Shown here in pieces: positions 26,323 through 34,426 of a stretch of DNA of 64,000 nucleotides. The notes beneath the pieces were generated by a model. That model did no database searches. It had not been told where the DNA came from and saw nothing but the letters and a program-made list of their open reading frames with translations. The position numbers were made by a program, and so were the translations under genes. Every line of letters starts with the position of its first letter. Position 1 is the stretch's first letter. The stretch is from Alphaproteobacteria bacterium (lineage in GTDB: Bacteria; Pseudomonadota; Alphaproteobacteria; UBA8366; Aestuariispiraceae): positions 310,001 to 374,000 of the forward strand of contig JANSXE010000004.1 in assembly GCA_024743195.1 (NCBI GenBank). The letters are read 5' to 3'.

Positions 26323-27513
26323 ATGTTCAAGACGATCGACGATCTGGAGGTTGCGGGAAAGGTCGCGCTGGTGCGCGCCGATCTGAACGTGCCGCTGAAG
26401 GACGGGCGCGTGACCGACGCGACGCGCATCGCGCGCCTGAAGCCGACGATCGACGATCTGGCCGCTAAGGGGGCGAAGATCGTCCTGCTGTCCCACTTCG
26501 CGCGGCCCAAGGGCAAGCGCGTCCCGGAGATGTCGTTGAAGCCCGTGGCCGAGGCGTCGGCCGAGGTGTTGGGCCGCGCCATCGCCTTCGCGGAGGATTG
26601 CGTGGGCGCCGAGGCCGAACAGGCCGTAGCGGCGTTGCAGCCCGGTCAGGTCGTGCTGCTGGAGAACCTGCGCTTCCATCCCGGCGAAGAGGCGAACGAC
26701 CCCGCTTTCGCCGACGCGCTGGCGGCGCTCGGCGACGTCTATGTCAACGACGCCTTCTCGGCCGCGCACCGCGCGCACGCCTCGACCGAGGCGATCGCCC
26801 ATCGCCTGCCGGCCGCGGCGGGCCGCAACATGCAGGCGGAACTCGACGCGCTCGCCGCCGCGCTGGAGCGGCCGGAGCGGCCGGTCGCCGCGATCGTCGG
26901 CGGCGCCAAGGTCTCCACCAAGCTCGCCGTGCTGGAGCATCTGGTCGCGCGCACGGACCTTCTAATCATTGGCGGCGGCATGGCGAACACCTTCCTGCAC
27001 GCCCAGGGCGTCGCCGTGGGCAAGAGCCTGTGCGAGCCCGACCTCGCCGACACGGCGCGCGCGATCCTTGAGAAGGCCGCCGCCGCCGGCTGCGTCATCG
27101 CGCTGCCGGAGGACGCGGAGGTCGCCACCGAGCTCGCCCCCAACGTGCCGCACCAGACGGTCCCGATCGACGCCGTCGACGCCGACATGATGATCCTGGA
27201 CGTCGGTCCGGCGACCGCGGATCGGCTGGCCGCCCGGCTCGTCGATTGCAAGACGCTGATCTGGAACGGGCCCATGGGCGCCTTCGAGACGCCGCCTTTC
27301 GACCGGGGCACGCTGACCCTGGCGCGCAAGGCCGCGGAGCTTACGCGGTCCGGGCGGCTCGTCTCCGTCGCCGGCGGCGGCGACACGGTGGCGGCCCTTG
27401 CCGCGGCCGACGTCACGGACCACTTCACCTATGTTTCGACGGCCGGGGGCGCCTTCCTGGAATGGATGGAGGGGCGGACGCTGCCCGGCGTCGCCGCGCT
27501 GCAGCAGGGCTGA
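26323..27513 (+). CDS. pgk: Phosphoglycerate kinase
   Basis: 396 residues, normal length. It transfers phosphate between 1,3-bisphosphoglycerate and ADP in glycolysis and gluconeogenesis. Visible hallmarks are [16 protein letters not shown], the [11 protein letters not shown] loop, [32 protein letters not shown] and the phosphate-binding GGGDTVAAL and [10 protein letters not shown]. The ribosome binding site GGGAAGGGA precedes the ATG. gap and tkt, common neighbours in alphaproteobacteria, are absent; the next gene follows after 49 bp and may be co-transcribed. Confidence 0.98.
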   Translation: MFKTIDDLEVAGKVALVRADLNVPLKDGRVTDATRIARLKPTIDDLAAKGAKIVLLSHFARPKGKRVPEMSLKPVAEASAEVLGRAIAFAEDCVGAEAEQAVAALQPGQVVLLENLRFHPGEEANDPAFADALAALGDVYVNDAFSAAHRAHASTEAIAHRLPAAAGRNMQAELDALAAALERPERPVAAIVGGAKVSTKLAVLEHLVARTDLLIIGGGMANTFLHAQGVAVGKSLCEPDLADTARAILEKAAAAGCVIALPEDAEVATELAPNVPHQTVPIDAVDADMMILDVGPATADRLAARLVDCKTLIWNGPMGAFETPPFDRGTLTLARKAAELTRSGRLVSVAGGGDTVAALAAADVTDHFTYVSTAGGAFLEWMEGRTLPGVAALQQG

Positions 27514-27562
27514 GGCGGCCGCGCCAATCCCCGCCGGCGGCGCAAGCAAGGAGCCCCGCGCC

Positions 27563-28816
27563 ATGTCGACCGGTCCTTTCGGACGTTTCGCATCGGCCGC
27601 GCTGCTGTTTCTGGCGGCCGGCGGCCCCGCGGCCGCGATGGAGCAGCCGGACGAACGCTTCGAGGTCACGCTGGAGAGCCTGCCCGCGCCCTACGCCACC
27701 CAGTCGGTGGCCAACTCGGTCAACACCGTCGCCCGACCGGAAGGCTTCGCGCCGCTGCTGCCGGCGGGGTTCCGCGCGACGCTCTTTGCCGACGATCTGG
27801 CGCATCCGCGCAATCTGGTCGTCGATCCGGCGAACCGCGTCTATCTGGCGCAGTCGCGGGCGGGCGAGATCACCCTGCTGCAGGATTTGGACGGCGACGG
27901 CCGCGCCGAGCGGCGCGAGACCGCAGCCGACGGCCTCTCGCGCCCGCACGGGCTGGCGCTGGCCGACGGTTATCTGCACATCGCGGATCTGGACGCGATC
28001 TGGCGCGCGCCGGTGCTGGCGGACGGCCGCCTCGGCGCGCTCGAACGGCTGACCGAACCCGGGGCGCTCGGTCCCGGAAGCGGGCATTGGACCCGCAACA
28101 TCGCGATCAGCCCCGACGGACGCGCGCTCTTCGCCGCCATCGGCAGCCGCGGCAACATCGCCGAGGAGCCGGCGCCGCGCGCCGCCGTCAAGCGATGGGA
28201 TCGGGCGGCGGACGGGAGCTTGTCCAATCCGCGGCTTTACGCGACGGGGCTGCGCAATCCGGTCGGGACCGCCTTCCACCCTGCGACGGGCGCGCTCTAC
28301 ACGGTCGTGAATGAGCGCGACGGCATGGGCGACGGCCTCGTCCCCGACTTCCTGGCGGAAGTGCGCGACGGCGCCTTCTATGGCTGGCCCTACGCCTATG
28401 CGGACGGGCGCCCGCAACCCGGCTTCGCGGATCGTCGTCCGGATCTGGTCGCCGCGACCGTGACGCCGGACCTGATGTTCGAGAGCCATTCGGCGCCGAT
28501 CGGCCTCGCCTTCCTGGCGGGCGCCGACGCGCCGGAGGAGTGGCGCGACGACGCGCTGGTGGCCCTGCGCGGCTCCTGGAACGCGGCCGTCCCGACCGGC
28601 TACAAGGTGGTGCGGGTCCCGTTCGAGAACGGCCGGCCGCTTGGCCATTACGTCAATTTCGCGACCGGCTTCCGGCTCGACGATCCGCGCGCGGAGCCGA
28701 CCGGGCCGGCCGACGTCTGGGGCCGGCCGACGGGCGTCGCCGTGGGGCCGGACGGGGCGATCTTCATCAGCGACGACACCGGGCGCACGCTCTGGCGCAT
28801 CGAGCGGACGCGGTAA
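27563..28816 (+). CDS. Sorbosone/glucose dehydrogenase-like PQQ beta-propeller protein
   Basis: 417 residues with a signal peptide (GGPAAAM), thus periplasmic. The six-bladed propeller of the GSDH family is indicated by RNLVVDPANRVYLAQS, DGLSRPHGLALADGYLHIAD, GLRNPVGTAFHPATGALY and GAFYGWPYAY, and the last blade GRPTGVAVGPDGAIFISDD. Members oxidise sugars with PQQ or lack activity; PQQ ligands cannot be fully verified by eye. The AAGGAG and ATG at 27563 fix the start. Its place behind pgk hints at carbohydrate metabolism but is not proof. Confidence 0.8.
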   Translation: MSTGPFGRFASAALLFLAAGGPAAAMEQPDERFEVTLESLPAPYATQSVANSVNTVARPEGFAPLLPAGFRATLFADDLAHPRNLVVDPANRVYLAQSRAGEITLLQDLDGDGRAERRETAADGLSRPHGLALADGYLHIADLDAIWRAPVLADGRLGALERLTEPGALGPGSGHWTRNIAISPDGRALFAAIGSRGNIAEEPAPRAAVKRWDRAADGSLSNPRLYATGLRNPVGTAFHPATGALYTVVNERDGMGDGLVPDFLAEVRDGAFYGWPYAYADGRPQPGFADRRPDLVAATVTPDLMFESHSAPIGLAFLAGADAPEEWRDDALVALRGSWNAAVPTGYKVVRVPFENGRPLGHYVNFATGFRLDDPRAEPTGPADVWGRPTGVAVGPDGAIFISDDTGRTLWRIERTR

Positions 28817-28849
28817 CCCCGGACGGCGGAGACGCGGGTGTTTTCGCCG

Positions 28850-28863
28850 TTAACGCTCCTTAA
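28850..28863 (+). promoter_or_regulatory. TTAA-N6-TTAA box, CtrA-like
   Basis: Two TTAA tetrads six bases apart lie about 100 bp before the small orphan gene at 28963. The CtrA consensus in alphaproteobacteria is TTAA-N7-TTAA, so this is an imperfect match. A second promoter-like run (TATAGATATA near 28876) follows. Confidence 0.25.
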
Positions 28864-28962
28864 AGGGTTTCCGCTTATAGATATACCGCAGAAGCCACCC
28901 TGGCGCGTCCGGTACGGGCCCTTGTCGGCCCCGCGGCGCATGGAAGAAAGTGAGACGGTCCT

Positions 28963-29298
28963 GTGATTATCGACGGCAACACCCCGGCGGCGCTGGCCGC
29001 CCAGAGCCTGGCGACCCAACGCGAAGGGCTGCAGCAGCGGACCGACGGTCAGCAGGCCGCCGCGGACCGCGCGCAGACCACCGGCCGCGCCTTTGCGGAT
29101 CGCGCCAACGGCGCGACCCAGACCCAGACCCGTCAGTCGATCGGCGCGTCGGACGGCCAGAACCAGACGGTCTCCGCCGATCGCGGGACCCCGTCGGCCT
29201 TCCCCGGCGGGTCGCAGGGCGCGGGCGCGCCGGCGGAGCGGTCGGCCGCGCCGCCGCCGAGTTCCGGCCGCGGTCAGGTCGTCGATCTGTTCGCCTGA
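28963..29298 (+). CDS. Small Gln-rich hypothetical protein, 111 aa
   Basis: I do not recognise the family. The protein is hydrophilic, rich in Gln, Ala, Thr and Arg, with no signal peptide or membrane span, and looks mostly disordered. It ends in RGQVVDLFA, a hydrophobic C-terminal motif resembling the end of the small protein at 31872-32120. GTG is the only available start near the beginning of the conserved-looking frame and its ribosome binding site is weak. A CtrA-like box is upstream. The gene is convergent with the TPR-methyltransferase, 11 bp away. Confidence 0.55.
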   Translation: MIIDGNTPAALAAQSLATQREGLQQRTDGQQAAADRAQTTGRAFADRANGATQTQTRQSIGASDGQNQTVSADRGTPSAFPGGSQGAGAPAERSAAPPPSSGRGQVVDLFA

Positions 29299-29309
29299 CG
29301 CGGCGCGGC

Positions 29310-30458
29310 TCAGGCGCGCTTGACCGCCAACACCGCCACGCCCGCCACCGGCTCCCCATACTCGTAGCGCAGCACGTCGCGCCGCAGACGCAGAACGTCC
29401 AACCCGGCGGCGTCCAACGTTTCCTCCAGATAGCCCAGGCCGTGCTTGTAGCGGCCGCTTGCGTCCAGGCGATAGCCGCCGGCCGCGTCGTCCTCCGCCA
29501 GCCGTTCGACCGTGAACAGCAGCCGCCCGCCCGGCTTCAGCGCGTGGGAGAAGGCGACGAAGGCGCCGTCCAGCGCGCCGAAATAGCATAGCACGTCCGC
29601 CGCCGCGATCAGGTCGTAGCGGCCGTCGCCTTCCATCCGCTGAGGCTCCGACAGGAAGGAGATCAGCTCCGCCTGCTCCAGGCTGTCATAGATGCCCTTC
29701 TCCGCCGCCTTGGTCAGCATCTTGGGCGACAGGTCCACCCCGTCGAGCCGCGCGGCGTAGGGCTTGAGGCGCGCGCCCGCGAGCCCGGTGCCGCATCCCG
29801 CGTCGAGCACCGCAAGCGAGCCGTCCGGCGCCGGCTCCCGCTCCGCCAGCAGGGCGGCCAGCAGATCCGGCGCCTGATAGGAGAGTTCGGCGATCTTCTC
29901 CTCGAAATTGGGGGCGTAGTCGTCGAACACGTCGGCGACGTAGGCGGAATCCGCCACCGGCGGCTTCGCCCGGCCCGAGACGGCGGCGCCGATATGGCGG
30001 GCGTCCGGGTTGTCGGGGAACCGCGCCAGCCAATCGGCTGCGATCCGGCCTGCGTCCTCGGCGTCCACCTTCTGATGATACTCGTAGAGCGCCTTGCCGA
30101 GATTTGAGTGCGAGACGAGGTCGCCGCCGTCGCGCGCCACCGCCCGCACCAGCGCGTCGACGGCGTCGCGCGCCCGACCCAATTCGTAGAGCGCCAGACC
30201 CAGATTGGTGTATTCCGCAAAGGCCGCGTCGCCGCGCAGCCGCCGCGCGCGGCCCAGCATGTCGGCCGCCGTCTCGTAGTCGTCGCGTTGCACCGCGATC
30301 TCGCCGCGCCATTCCAAGGCGTCGAGATGGTCCGGGTCGCGGGCCAGCACCGCCTCATAGGCGCCCGCCGCGTCCTCCAGCGCGCCCTGGCGATAATGCT
30401 CTTCCGCCGCGGCCAACAGGTCGGGGATCGTCTCGGCGTCGCTCGCCGGGTCGGCCAT
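29310..30458 (-). CDS. TPR domain and SAM-dependent methyltransferase
   Basis: 382 residues. Four TPR-like repeats fill residues about 10-145 (AAEEHYRQGALEDAAGAYEA, YTNLGLALYELGRARDAVDA). A class I methyltransferase follows from about 180: VLDAGCGTGLAGARL (motif I), GVDLSPKMLTKAAEKGIYD, YDLIAAADVLCYFGAL, and LKPGGRLLFTVE. It probably methylates a protein or small molecule, with the TPRs as docking surface; the target is unknown. The ATG at 30458 follows AGGGAG. Divergent from the Nudix gene by 80 bp. Confidence 0.88.
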   Translation of the reverse strand: MADPASDAETIPDLLAAAEEHYRQGALEDAAGAYEAVLARDPDHLDALEWRGEIAVQRDDYETAADMLGRARRLRGDAAFAEYTNLGLALYELGRARDAVDALVRAVARDGGDLVSHSNLGKALYEYHQKVDAEDAGRIAADWLARFPDNPDARHIGAAVSGRAKPPVADSAYVADVFDDYAPNFEEKIAELSYQAPDLLAALLAEREPAPDGSLAVLDAGCGTGLAGARLKPYAARLDGVDLSPKMLTKAAEKGIYDSLEQAELISFLSEPQRMEGDGRYDLIAAADVLCYFGALDGAFVAFSHALKPGGRLLFTVERLAEDDAAGGYRLDASGRYKHGLGYLEETLDAAGLDVLRLRRDVLRYEYGEPVAGVAVLAVKRA

Positions 30459-30538
30459 CGCTCGCTCCCTTCGTCGGTTCGGTCTCTTAATGCACGGCCC
30501 GACTTGCCCCGCGCAAGAGGGCGCCCCATCCTTTCCTC

Positions 30539-31126
30539 ATGACCGATCATTCGGAACCCGATCGAAGGCCGCCCGCCGACCCGGCCCGCAGCGCCCATGG
30601 CGGCGGCGACTGGGTGACGCATGTTCCCGACGGGGACAATCGCGAGCGGCTGGTCTGTCCCGATTGCGGCCTGATCAACTACCAGAATCCGAAAGTCGTC
30701 GTCGGCGCGGTGGCCTCCGTCCGCGACCGGTTGCTGCTGTGCCGCCGCGCGATCAATCCGCGGCGCGGCTATTGGACGATCCCGGCCGGCTACATGGAAC
30801 TGCATGAGACGGTCGAGGCCGGCGCAAAACGCGAAGCGGCGGAGGAGGCGCTGGCGGCGCTGACCCTCGACGGGCTGCTCGGCGTCTACACCATCCCGCG
30901 GATAAGCCAGGTTCAGATGATCTACCGCGCCCGTCTGGACAATCCGGAGACGATCGGCGCGGGGGACGAGACGCTCGAAGTGGGCCTCTTCGCCTGGGAG
31001 GACATCCCGTGGGACGATCTCGCCTTCCCGTCGGTCCACTGGGCGCTCGGCCACTGGCGGGAGGTTGTCGGCCGGGCGGTCTTTCCCCCCTTCGGCAATC
31101 CGGAGGGCGCGACCGGCGACTATTGA
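30539..31126 (+). CDS. Nudix hydrolase with N-terminal zinc ribbon
   Basis: 195 residues. The Nudix box is complete: [20 protein letters not shown] matches G-x5-E-x7-R-E-x2-E-E. A short CPDCG ribbon knuckle with [10 protein letters not shown] precedes it, as in NudC-related and ADP-ribose hydrolases, although only one Cys pair is present. It hydrolyses a nucleoside diphosphate derivative, possibly NADH or ADP-ribose. The C-terminal domain has [19 protein letters not shown]. Its stop is six bases from the convergent yciB stop. Confidence 0.9.
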   Translation: MTDHSEPDRRPPADPARSAHGGGDWVTHVPDGDNRERLVCPDCGLINYQNPKVVVGAVASVRDRLLLCRRAINPRRGYWTIPAGYMELHETVEAGAKREAAEEALAALTLDGLLGVYTIPRISQVQMIYRARLDNPETIGAGDETLEVGLFAWEDIPWDDLAFPSVHWALGHWREVVGRAVFPPFGNPEGATGDY

Positions 31127-31132
31127 GCCGCG

Positions 31133-31735
31133 TCACTCGGCGCTTGCGTCCTCCTCGCGCTCCAGGCTGTGGCGGCTGATGAAAGGGATCTGGGCCATCA
31201 CGAAGAGGAAGGTGAGGCCCAGGATGCCCGCCACCTTGAAGGTGACCCAGAAATCCGTCGACTGGGTGCGCCAGACCGCCTCGTTGAGGGCGGCCATGGC
31301 CAGGAAGAACAATCCGAAGCGAACCGTCAGCGCCCGCCAGGCCGCGTCGGGCAGGGCGATCCCCGACCCCATCAGCAGTTTCAGCGGCAACCGCCTCAGC
31401 GCCAGCGCGCCGAGCAGCGCGACGGCGAACAGAACCTGGACGATGGTCGGCTTCATCTTGATGAAGATCTCGTCGTCGAGCCAGATGGTCAGGCCGCCGA
31501 AGACCGCGACGACGGCTGCGGTGACCACGGACATCCAGGGAACCTTCCGAGTCAGCGCGATCGACAGCGCGACGGCGACCAGGGTCGCGGCGACCACCAC
31601 CTTGGTCGCGGTCATCAGCCCGTCGAGCAGATAGGCGATCAGGAACAGCGCGAGCGGGCCGTACTCCGTCGCCGGACCGATCCAGCGCGGGGCCGATTTG
31701 GCGTCGGCGGGGGCGTGTTTTTCTGGGTCGCTCAT
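31133..31735 (-). CDS. yciB: Intracellular septation protein A / YciB family
   Basis: 200 residues with five or six membrane helices. The YciB family pattern is visible: GPLALFLIAYLLDGLMTAT, IALTRKVPWMSVVTAAVV, GGLTIWLDDEIFIKMKPTI, and the late LNEAVWRTQSTDFWVTFKV. Members affect envelope integrity and division in enteric bacteria. In other alphaproteobacteria it often follows ftsY directly; here it is separated by three genes. Start at 31735 is preceded by GAGAGG; the N-terminal extension upstream is Arg/Pro-rich and rejected. Confidence 0.92.
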   Translation of the reverse strand: MSDPEKHAPADAKSAPRWIGPATEYGPLALFLIAYLLDGLMTATKVVVAATLVAVALSIALTRKVPWMSVVTAAVVAVFGGLTIWLDDEIFIKMKPTIVQVLFAVALLGALALRRLPLKLLMGSGIALPDAAWRALTVRFGLFFLAMAALNEAVWRTQSTDFWVTFKVAGILGLTFLFVMAQIPFISRHSLEREEDASAE

Positions 31736-31777
31736 CGGCCTCTCGGTGGTTGGGGGCGGCGGTCGGGCGTCCGCCCG

Positions 31778-31806
31778 CTTATAGAGCCTAAACCGCCGCG
31801 TTTGAA
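31778..31806 (-). promoter_or_regulatory. Promoter candidate for yciB
   Basis: On the minus strand TTCAAA (31801-31806) and TATAAG (31778-31783) are 17 bp apart and end about 43 bp before the ATG at 31735. This is one of the better promoter matches in the window. Confidence 0.5.
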
Positions 31807-31871
31807 CCGCCGAGATCGATCCGGCCCTCGGACGATTGGCGCCGGGCCGCGAAGCGGCTAGGGTTCGGTCT

Positions 31872-32120
31872 ATGAGCGATCCGACCAATCTCCCGATCGG
31901 CCCCAGGGGCCCCGGCGCCCCCACGCGGGGCTCAACCGGCTTCGGCGCGCGCGTCGCCGCGTCGGCGGGCGGCGGGGCGGAGCGTGCGGCGCCCGGGCGG
32001 GATCCGTTCGATCTGGACGGCGCGATGACGCGGCTGAAGACGCTGCTCGCCTTCGACGGGCCGAACGGCCCGCGCGAGAACGCGCCGCGCCGGGGCTTCT
32101 ATCTGAACATCCTCGCCTGA
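31872..32120 (+). CDS. Small hypothetical protein, 82 aa
   Basis: I do not recognise it. The N-terminal 45 residues are Gly/Pro/Ala/Arg-rich and disordered-looking; a short helix (AMTRLKTLLAFDG) follows and the protein ends in RRGFYLNILA, resembling the tail of the protein at 28963-29298. No signal peptide is seen. The gene is divergent from yciB and lies upstream of a receiver-HPt protein. The start at 31872 has a weak AGGG upstream. Confidence 0.55.
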   Translation: MSDPTNLPIGPRGPGAPTRGSTGFGARVAASAGGGAERAAPGRDPFDLDGAMTRLKTLLAFDGPNGPRENAPRRGFYLNILA

Positions 32121-32180
32121 ACATCCGGCGCGCCGGACGGCGCCGCATCGACCCGGCGTCGATCCCGCGACAAGCCTTCG

Positions 32181-32188
32181 TTAACCAT
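32181..32188 (+). promoter_or_regulatory. TTAACCAT, CtrA-type half site
   Basis: The octamer TTAACCAT is the half-site motif reported for CtrA in alphaproteobacteria. It lies about 92 bp before the receiver-HPt gene and near a TACAGT -10-like box at 32197. Function is inference. Confidence 0.4.
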
Positions 32189-32280
32189 TTCGTCGCTACA
32201 GTGACCGACGCAGGCGGGAAGCCGCAGGGTCGGGACTCCCGGCGTGCGGCCCCGATGGGCATCAAGAAGGGCGGGTCGAT

Positions 32281-33393
32281 ATGGCGCGGTTGGACTTTTC
32301 ACGGCTTTCGGTTCTGGTGGTGGAGGATTCCGCCTTCATGCGCAGCCTGTTCACCACGGTGTTGCGCGCGCTTGGGGTCGAGCGCATCACGCTCGCCGAG
32401 AACGGCGAGGACGCGATCCGCATCCTGAAGCCGGTGCAGAAGACGAAGAGCGGCCAGCTGGTCGGCTTCACGGGCATCGACGTGGTGATCTGCGACTATT
32501 TCATGCCGGTGCTGGACGGCGGCATGGTGCTGCGCTGGCTCCGGCGCAGCGAACATTCCCCGGACCGCTTCCTGCCCTTCATCATGGTCTCGGCGGCGGC
32601 GGATCTCGAGACCCTGACCACCGCCCGGGACAACGGCATCGACGAGTTCCTGGCCAAACCCTTCTCGGCGGAAATGCTGGCGCGGCGGCTGACCACGATC
32701 GTCGAAAGCCCGCGCCCCTACATCTTCGCGCCGTCCTATTTCGGTCCGGATCGGCGTCGTCGATCCAAGCCGGTAGAGACGGATCGGCGCGTCATGAAGG
32801 AGGCCGATGTGGAGGTCGTCCATTCGGTCAAGGACGTCAGCGCGCTGAAAAACTCCGACAAGAAGGTCTGGGTTTTCCGGTTGCCGCGCAGCCTGCGCAA
32901 CAAGCTGGCGACGGGCGAGGCCGGCCCCGACAGCCAACCCTTCGATCCCGCGATCCTGGAGGCGGCGGAGGCCAAGATCCAGGAGATGGAGGGCGACTAC
33001 AGCGATTGGGTGGCCGACACGCTCGAGGAGCTCACCCAGGCTCTGCATCGCGCCATCGAGGAGATGGAGGCCGCGCCCAAGCACATCGCCGAGATACGCC
33101 GCATCGCCCACGAGTTGCGCGGGCAGGGGGGCATCTTCGGCTATCCGCTGATGACGCAGTTCGCCAAGTCGCTCTACGAGCAGACGCATGAGGACGTGCA
33201 GGTGACGCCCGAACTGCTGGAGCTGGTGAAAGCCCACATCGATCTGATCCGCATCGTGACCAAGCAGAAGATCAAGGGCGACGGCGGCGAGACCGGCAAA
33301 CAGCTCATGACCAGCCTTGCGGAGGCCAAACGCAAGTTCGCCGGCAACGCCAAGGCGCCGAAGCAACCCGTCCCGGCGGCGAAGGCGTCCTGA
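32281..33393 (+). CDS. Response regulator receiver domain fused to an HPt-like domain
   Basis: 370 residues. Receiver domain (1-135): acidic pair Glu15/Asp16, phospho-acceptor Asp72 in ICDYFMP, Ser104 and Lys126 (AKPF), all intact. A basic, charged linker (about 140-225) follows. The C-terminal third is helical and contains RRIAHELRGQGGIFG with His277 placed as in an HPt domain (HxLRG). It therefore looks like a phosphorelay shuttle protein rather than a DNA-binding regulator. Partner kinase and downstream target are unknown. The ATG follows AGAAGGG. Convergent with ftsY, 12 bp apart. Confidence 0.85.
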   Translation: MARLDFSRLSVLVVEDSAFMRSLFTTVLRALGVERITLAENGEDAIRILKPVQKTKSGQLVGFTGIDVVICDYFMPVLDGGMVLRWLRRSEHSPDRFLPFIMVSAAADLETLTTARDNGIDEFLAKPFSAEMLARRLTTIVESPRPYIFAPSYFGPDRRRRSKPVETDRRVMKEADVEVVHSVKDVSALKNSDKKVWVFRLPRSLRNKLATGEAGPDSQPFDPAILEAAEAKIQEMEGDYSDWVADTLEELTQALHRAIEEMEAAPKHIAEIRRIAHELRGQGGIFGYPLMTQFAKSLYEQTHEDVQVTPELLELVKAHIDLIRIVTKQKIKGDGGETGKQLMTSLAEAKRKFAGNAKAPKQPVPAAKAS

Positions 33394-33405
33394 CGCACGC
33401 GAATC

Positions 33406-34338
33406 CTACGCGGAAAGCCCCATCAGGCCGTTCGCGAAATCCTCGGCCTTGAAGGGGCGCAGGTCCTCGGCCGTCTCGCCGACGCCGACCGCGTGGACCG
33501 GCAGGCCGAAACGCTCCGCCAGCGCCACCAGAACGCCCGCCTTGGCGGTGCCGTCCAGCTTGGTGACCACCAGGCCGGTGACCGACACCATCTCCTTGAA
33601 GACCTGGACCTGCTGCAGCGCGTTCTGGCCGACCGTGGCGTCGAGCACCATGACCACGTCGTGCGGCGTCGTTTCGTCCAGCTTCTTCAGGACGCGCACG
33701 ATCTTGCCGAGCTCGTCCATCAGGTCCTTCTTGTTGTGCAGCCGGCCGGCGGTGTCGATCAGCAGCACGTCGGCGCCCGCCTCCTGCGCCTGCTTGTAGG
33801 CGTCGAAGGCGAGGCCGGCGGCGTCGGCGCCCGTCTCGCGCGCGACGACGGGGGCGCCCGTGCGCTCGCCCCAGATCTTGAGCTGCTCGACCGCCGCGGC
33901 GCGGAACGTGTCGCCCGCGCACAGCATCACCGACTTGCCCTCGGCGCGGAGCTGATGGGCCAGCTTGCCGGTGGTCGTGGTTTTGCCCGAGCCGTTGACG
34001 CCGACCACCAGGACCACATGCGGCTTCTTGGCGGGATCGCCGCCGGCGGCGAGCGGCTGAGCGGTGGGGGCGAGAATCTCCGCAATCGACTGGGCGAGCG
34101 CGGTGCGCACCTCCTCCTCGGAGACCTCCTTGTCGAAGCGGCTCTTCGCCAGCTCCGCCGTCAGCTTGGCCGCCGTCGCGGGCCCCAGATCGGCGGTGAT
34201 CAGAACGTCCTCCAGTTCCTCCAGCGCCTCGTCGTCGAGCCGCCGGCGGCCGGTGAAGACGCCCTGCACCCCGTCGGTCAGCTTGGCCGAGGTCTTGGCC
34301 AGGCCCTGTTTCAGCCGCTGGAACCAGCCGAGCGCCAT
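33406..34338 (-). CDS. ftsY: Signal recognition particle receptor
   Basis: 310 residues: a short N-domain, then the NG GTPase with G1 GVNGSGKTT (113-121), DTFRAAAVEQL, the G3 DTAGRLHNK and G4 TKLDGTAKAGV. It is a short FtsY without the acidic A domain, which is common in alphaproteobacteria. It docks SRP-ribosome complexes to the membrane together with Ffh, encoded 3 kb away. The ATG at 34338 has GGAGAG upstream. The gene is third in the minus-strand cluster dapF-mtaB-ftsY, 88 bp after mtaB. Confidence 0.97.
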   Translation of the reverse strand: MALGWFQRLKQGLAKTSAKLTDGVQGVFTGRRRLDDEALEELEDVLITADLGPATAAKLTAELAKSRFDKEVSEEEVRTALAQSIAEILAPTAQPLAAGGDPAKKPHVVLVVGVNGSGKTTTTGKLAHQLRAEGKSVMLCAGDTFRAAAVEQLKIWGERTGAPVVARETGADAAGLAFDAYKQAQEAGADVLLIDTAGRLHNKKDLMDELGKIVRVLKKLDETTPHDVVMVLDATVGQNALQQVQVFKEMVSVTGLVVTKLDGTAKAGVLVALAERFGLPVHAVGVGETAEDLRPFKAEDFANGLMGLSA

Positions 34339-34426
34339 GATCGTCTCTCCGTCTTGCTGCGTCGCCCCTGCTTAGCGAGGACGGGCGGTGTTGGAAAGCG
34401 GCGAGGAAGCGAAGCGGAGGAGGAGG

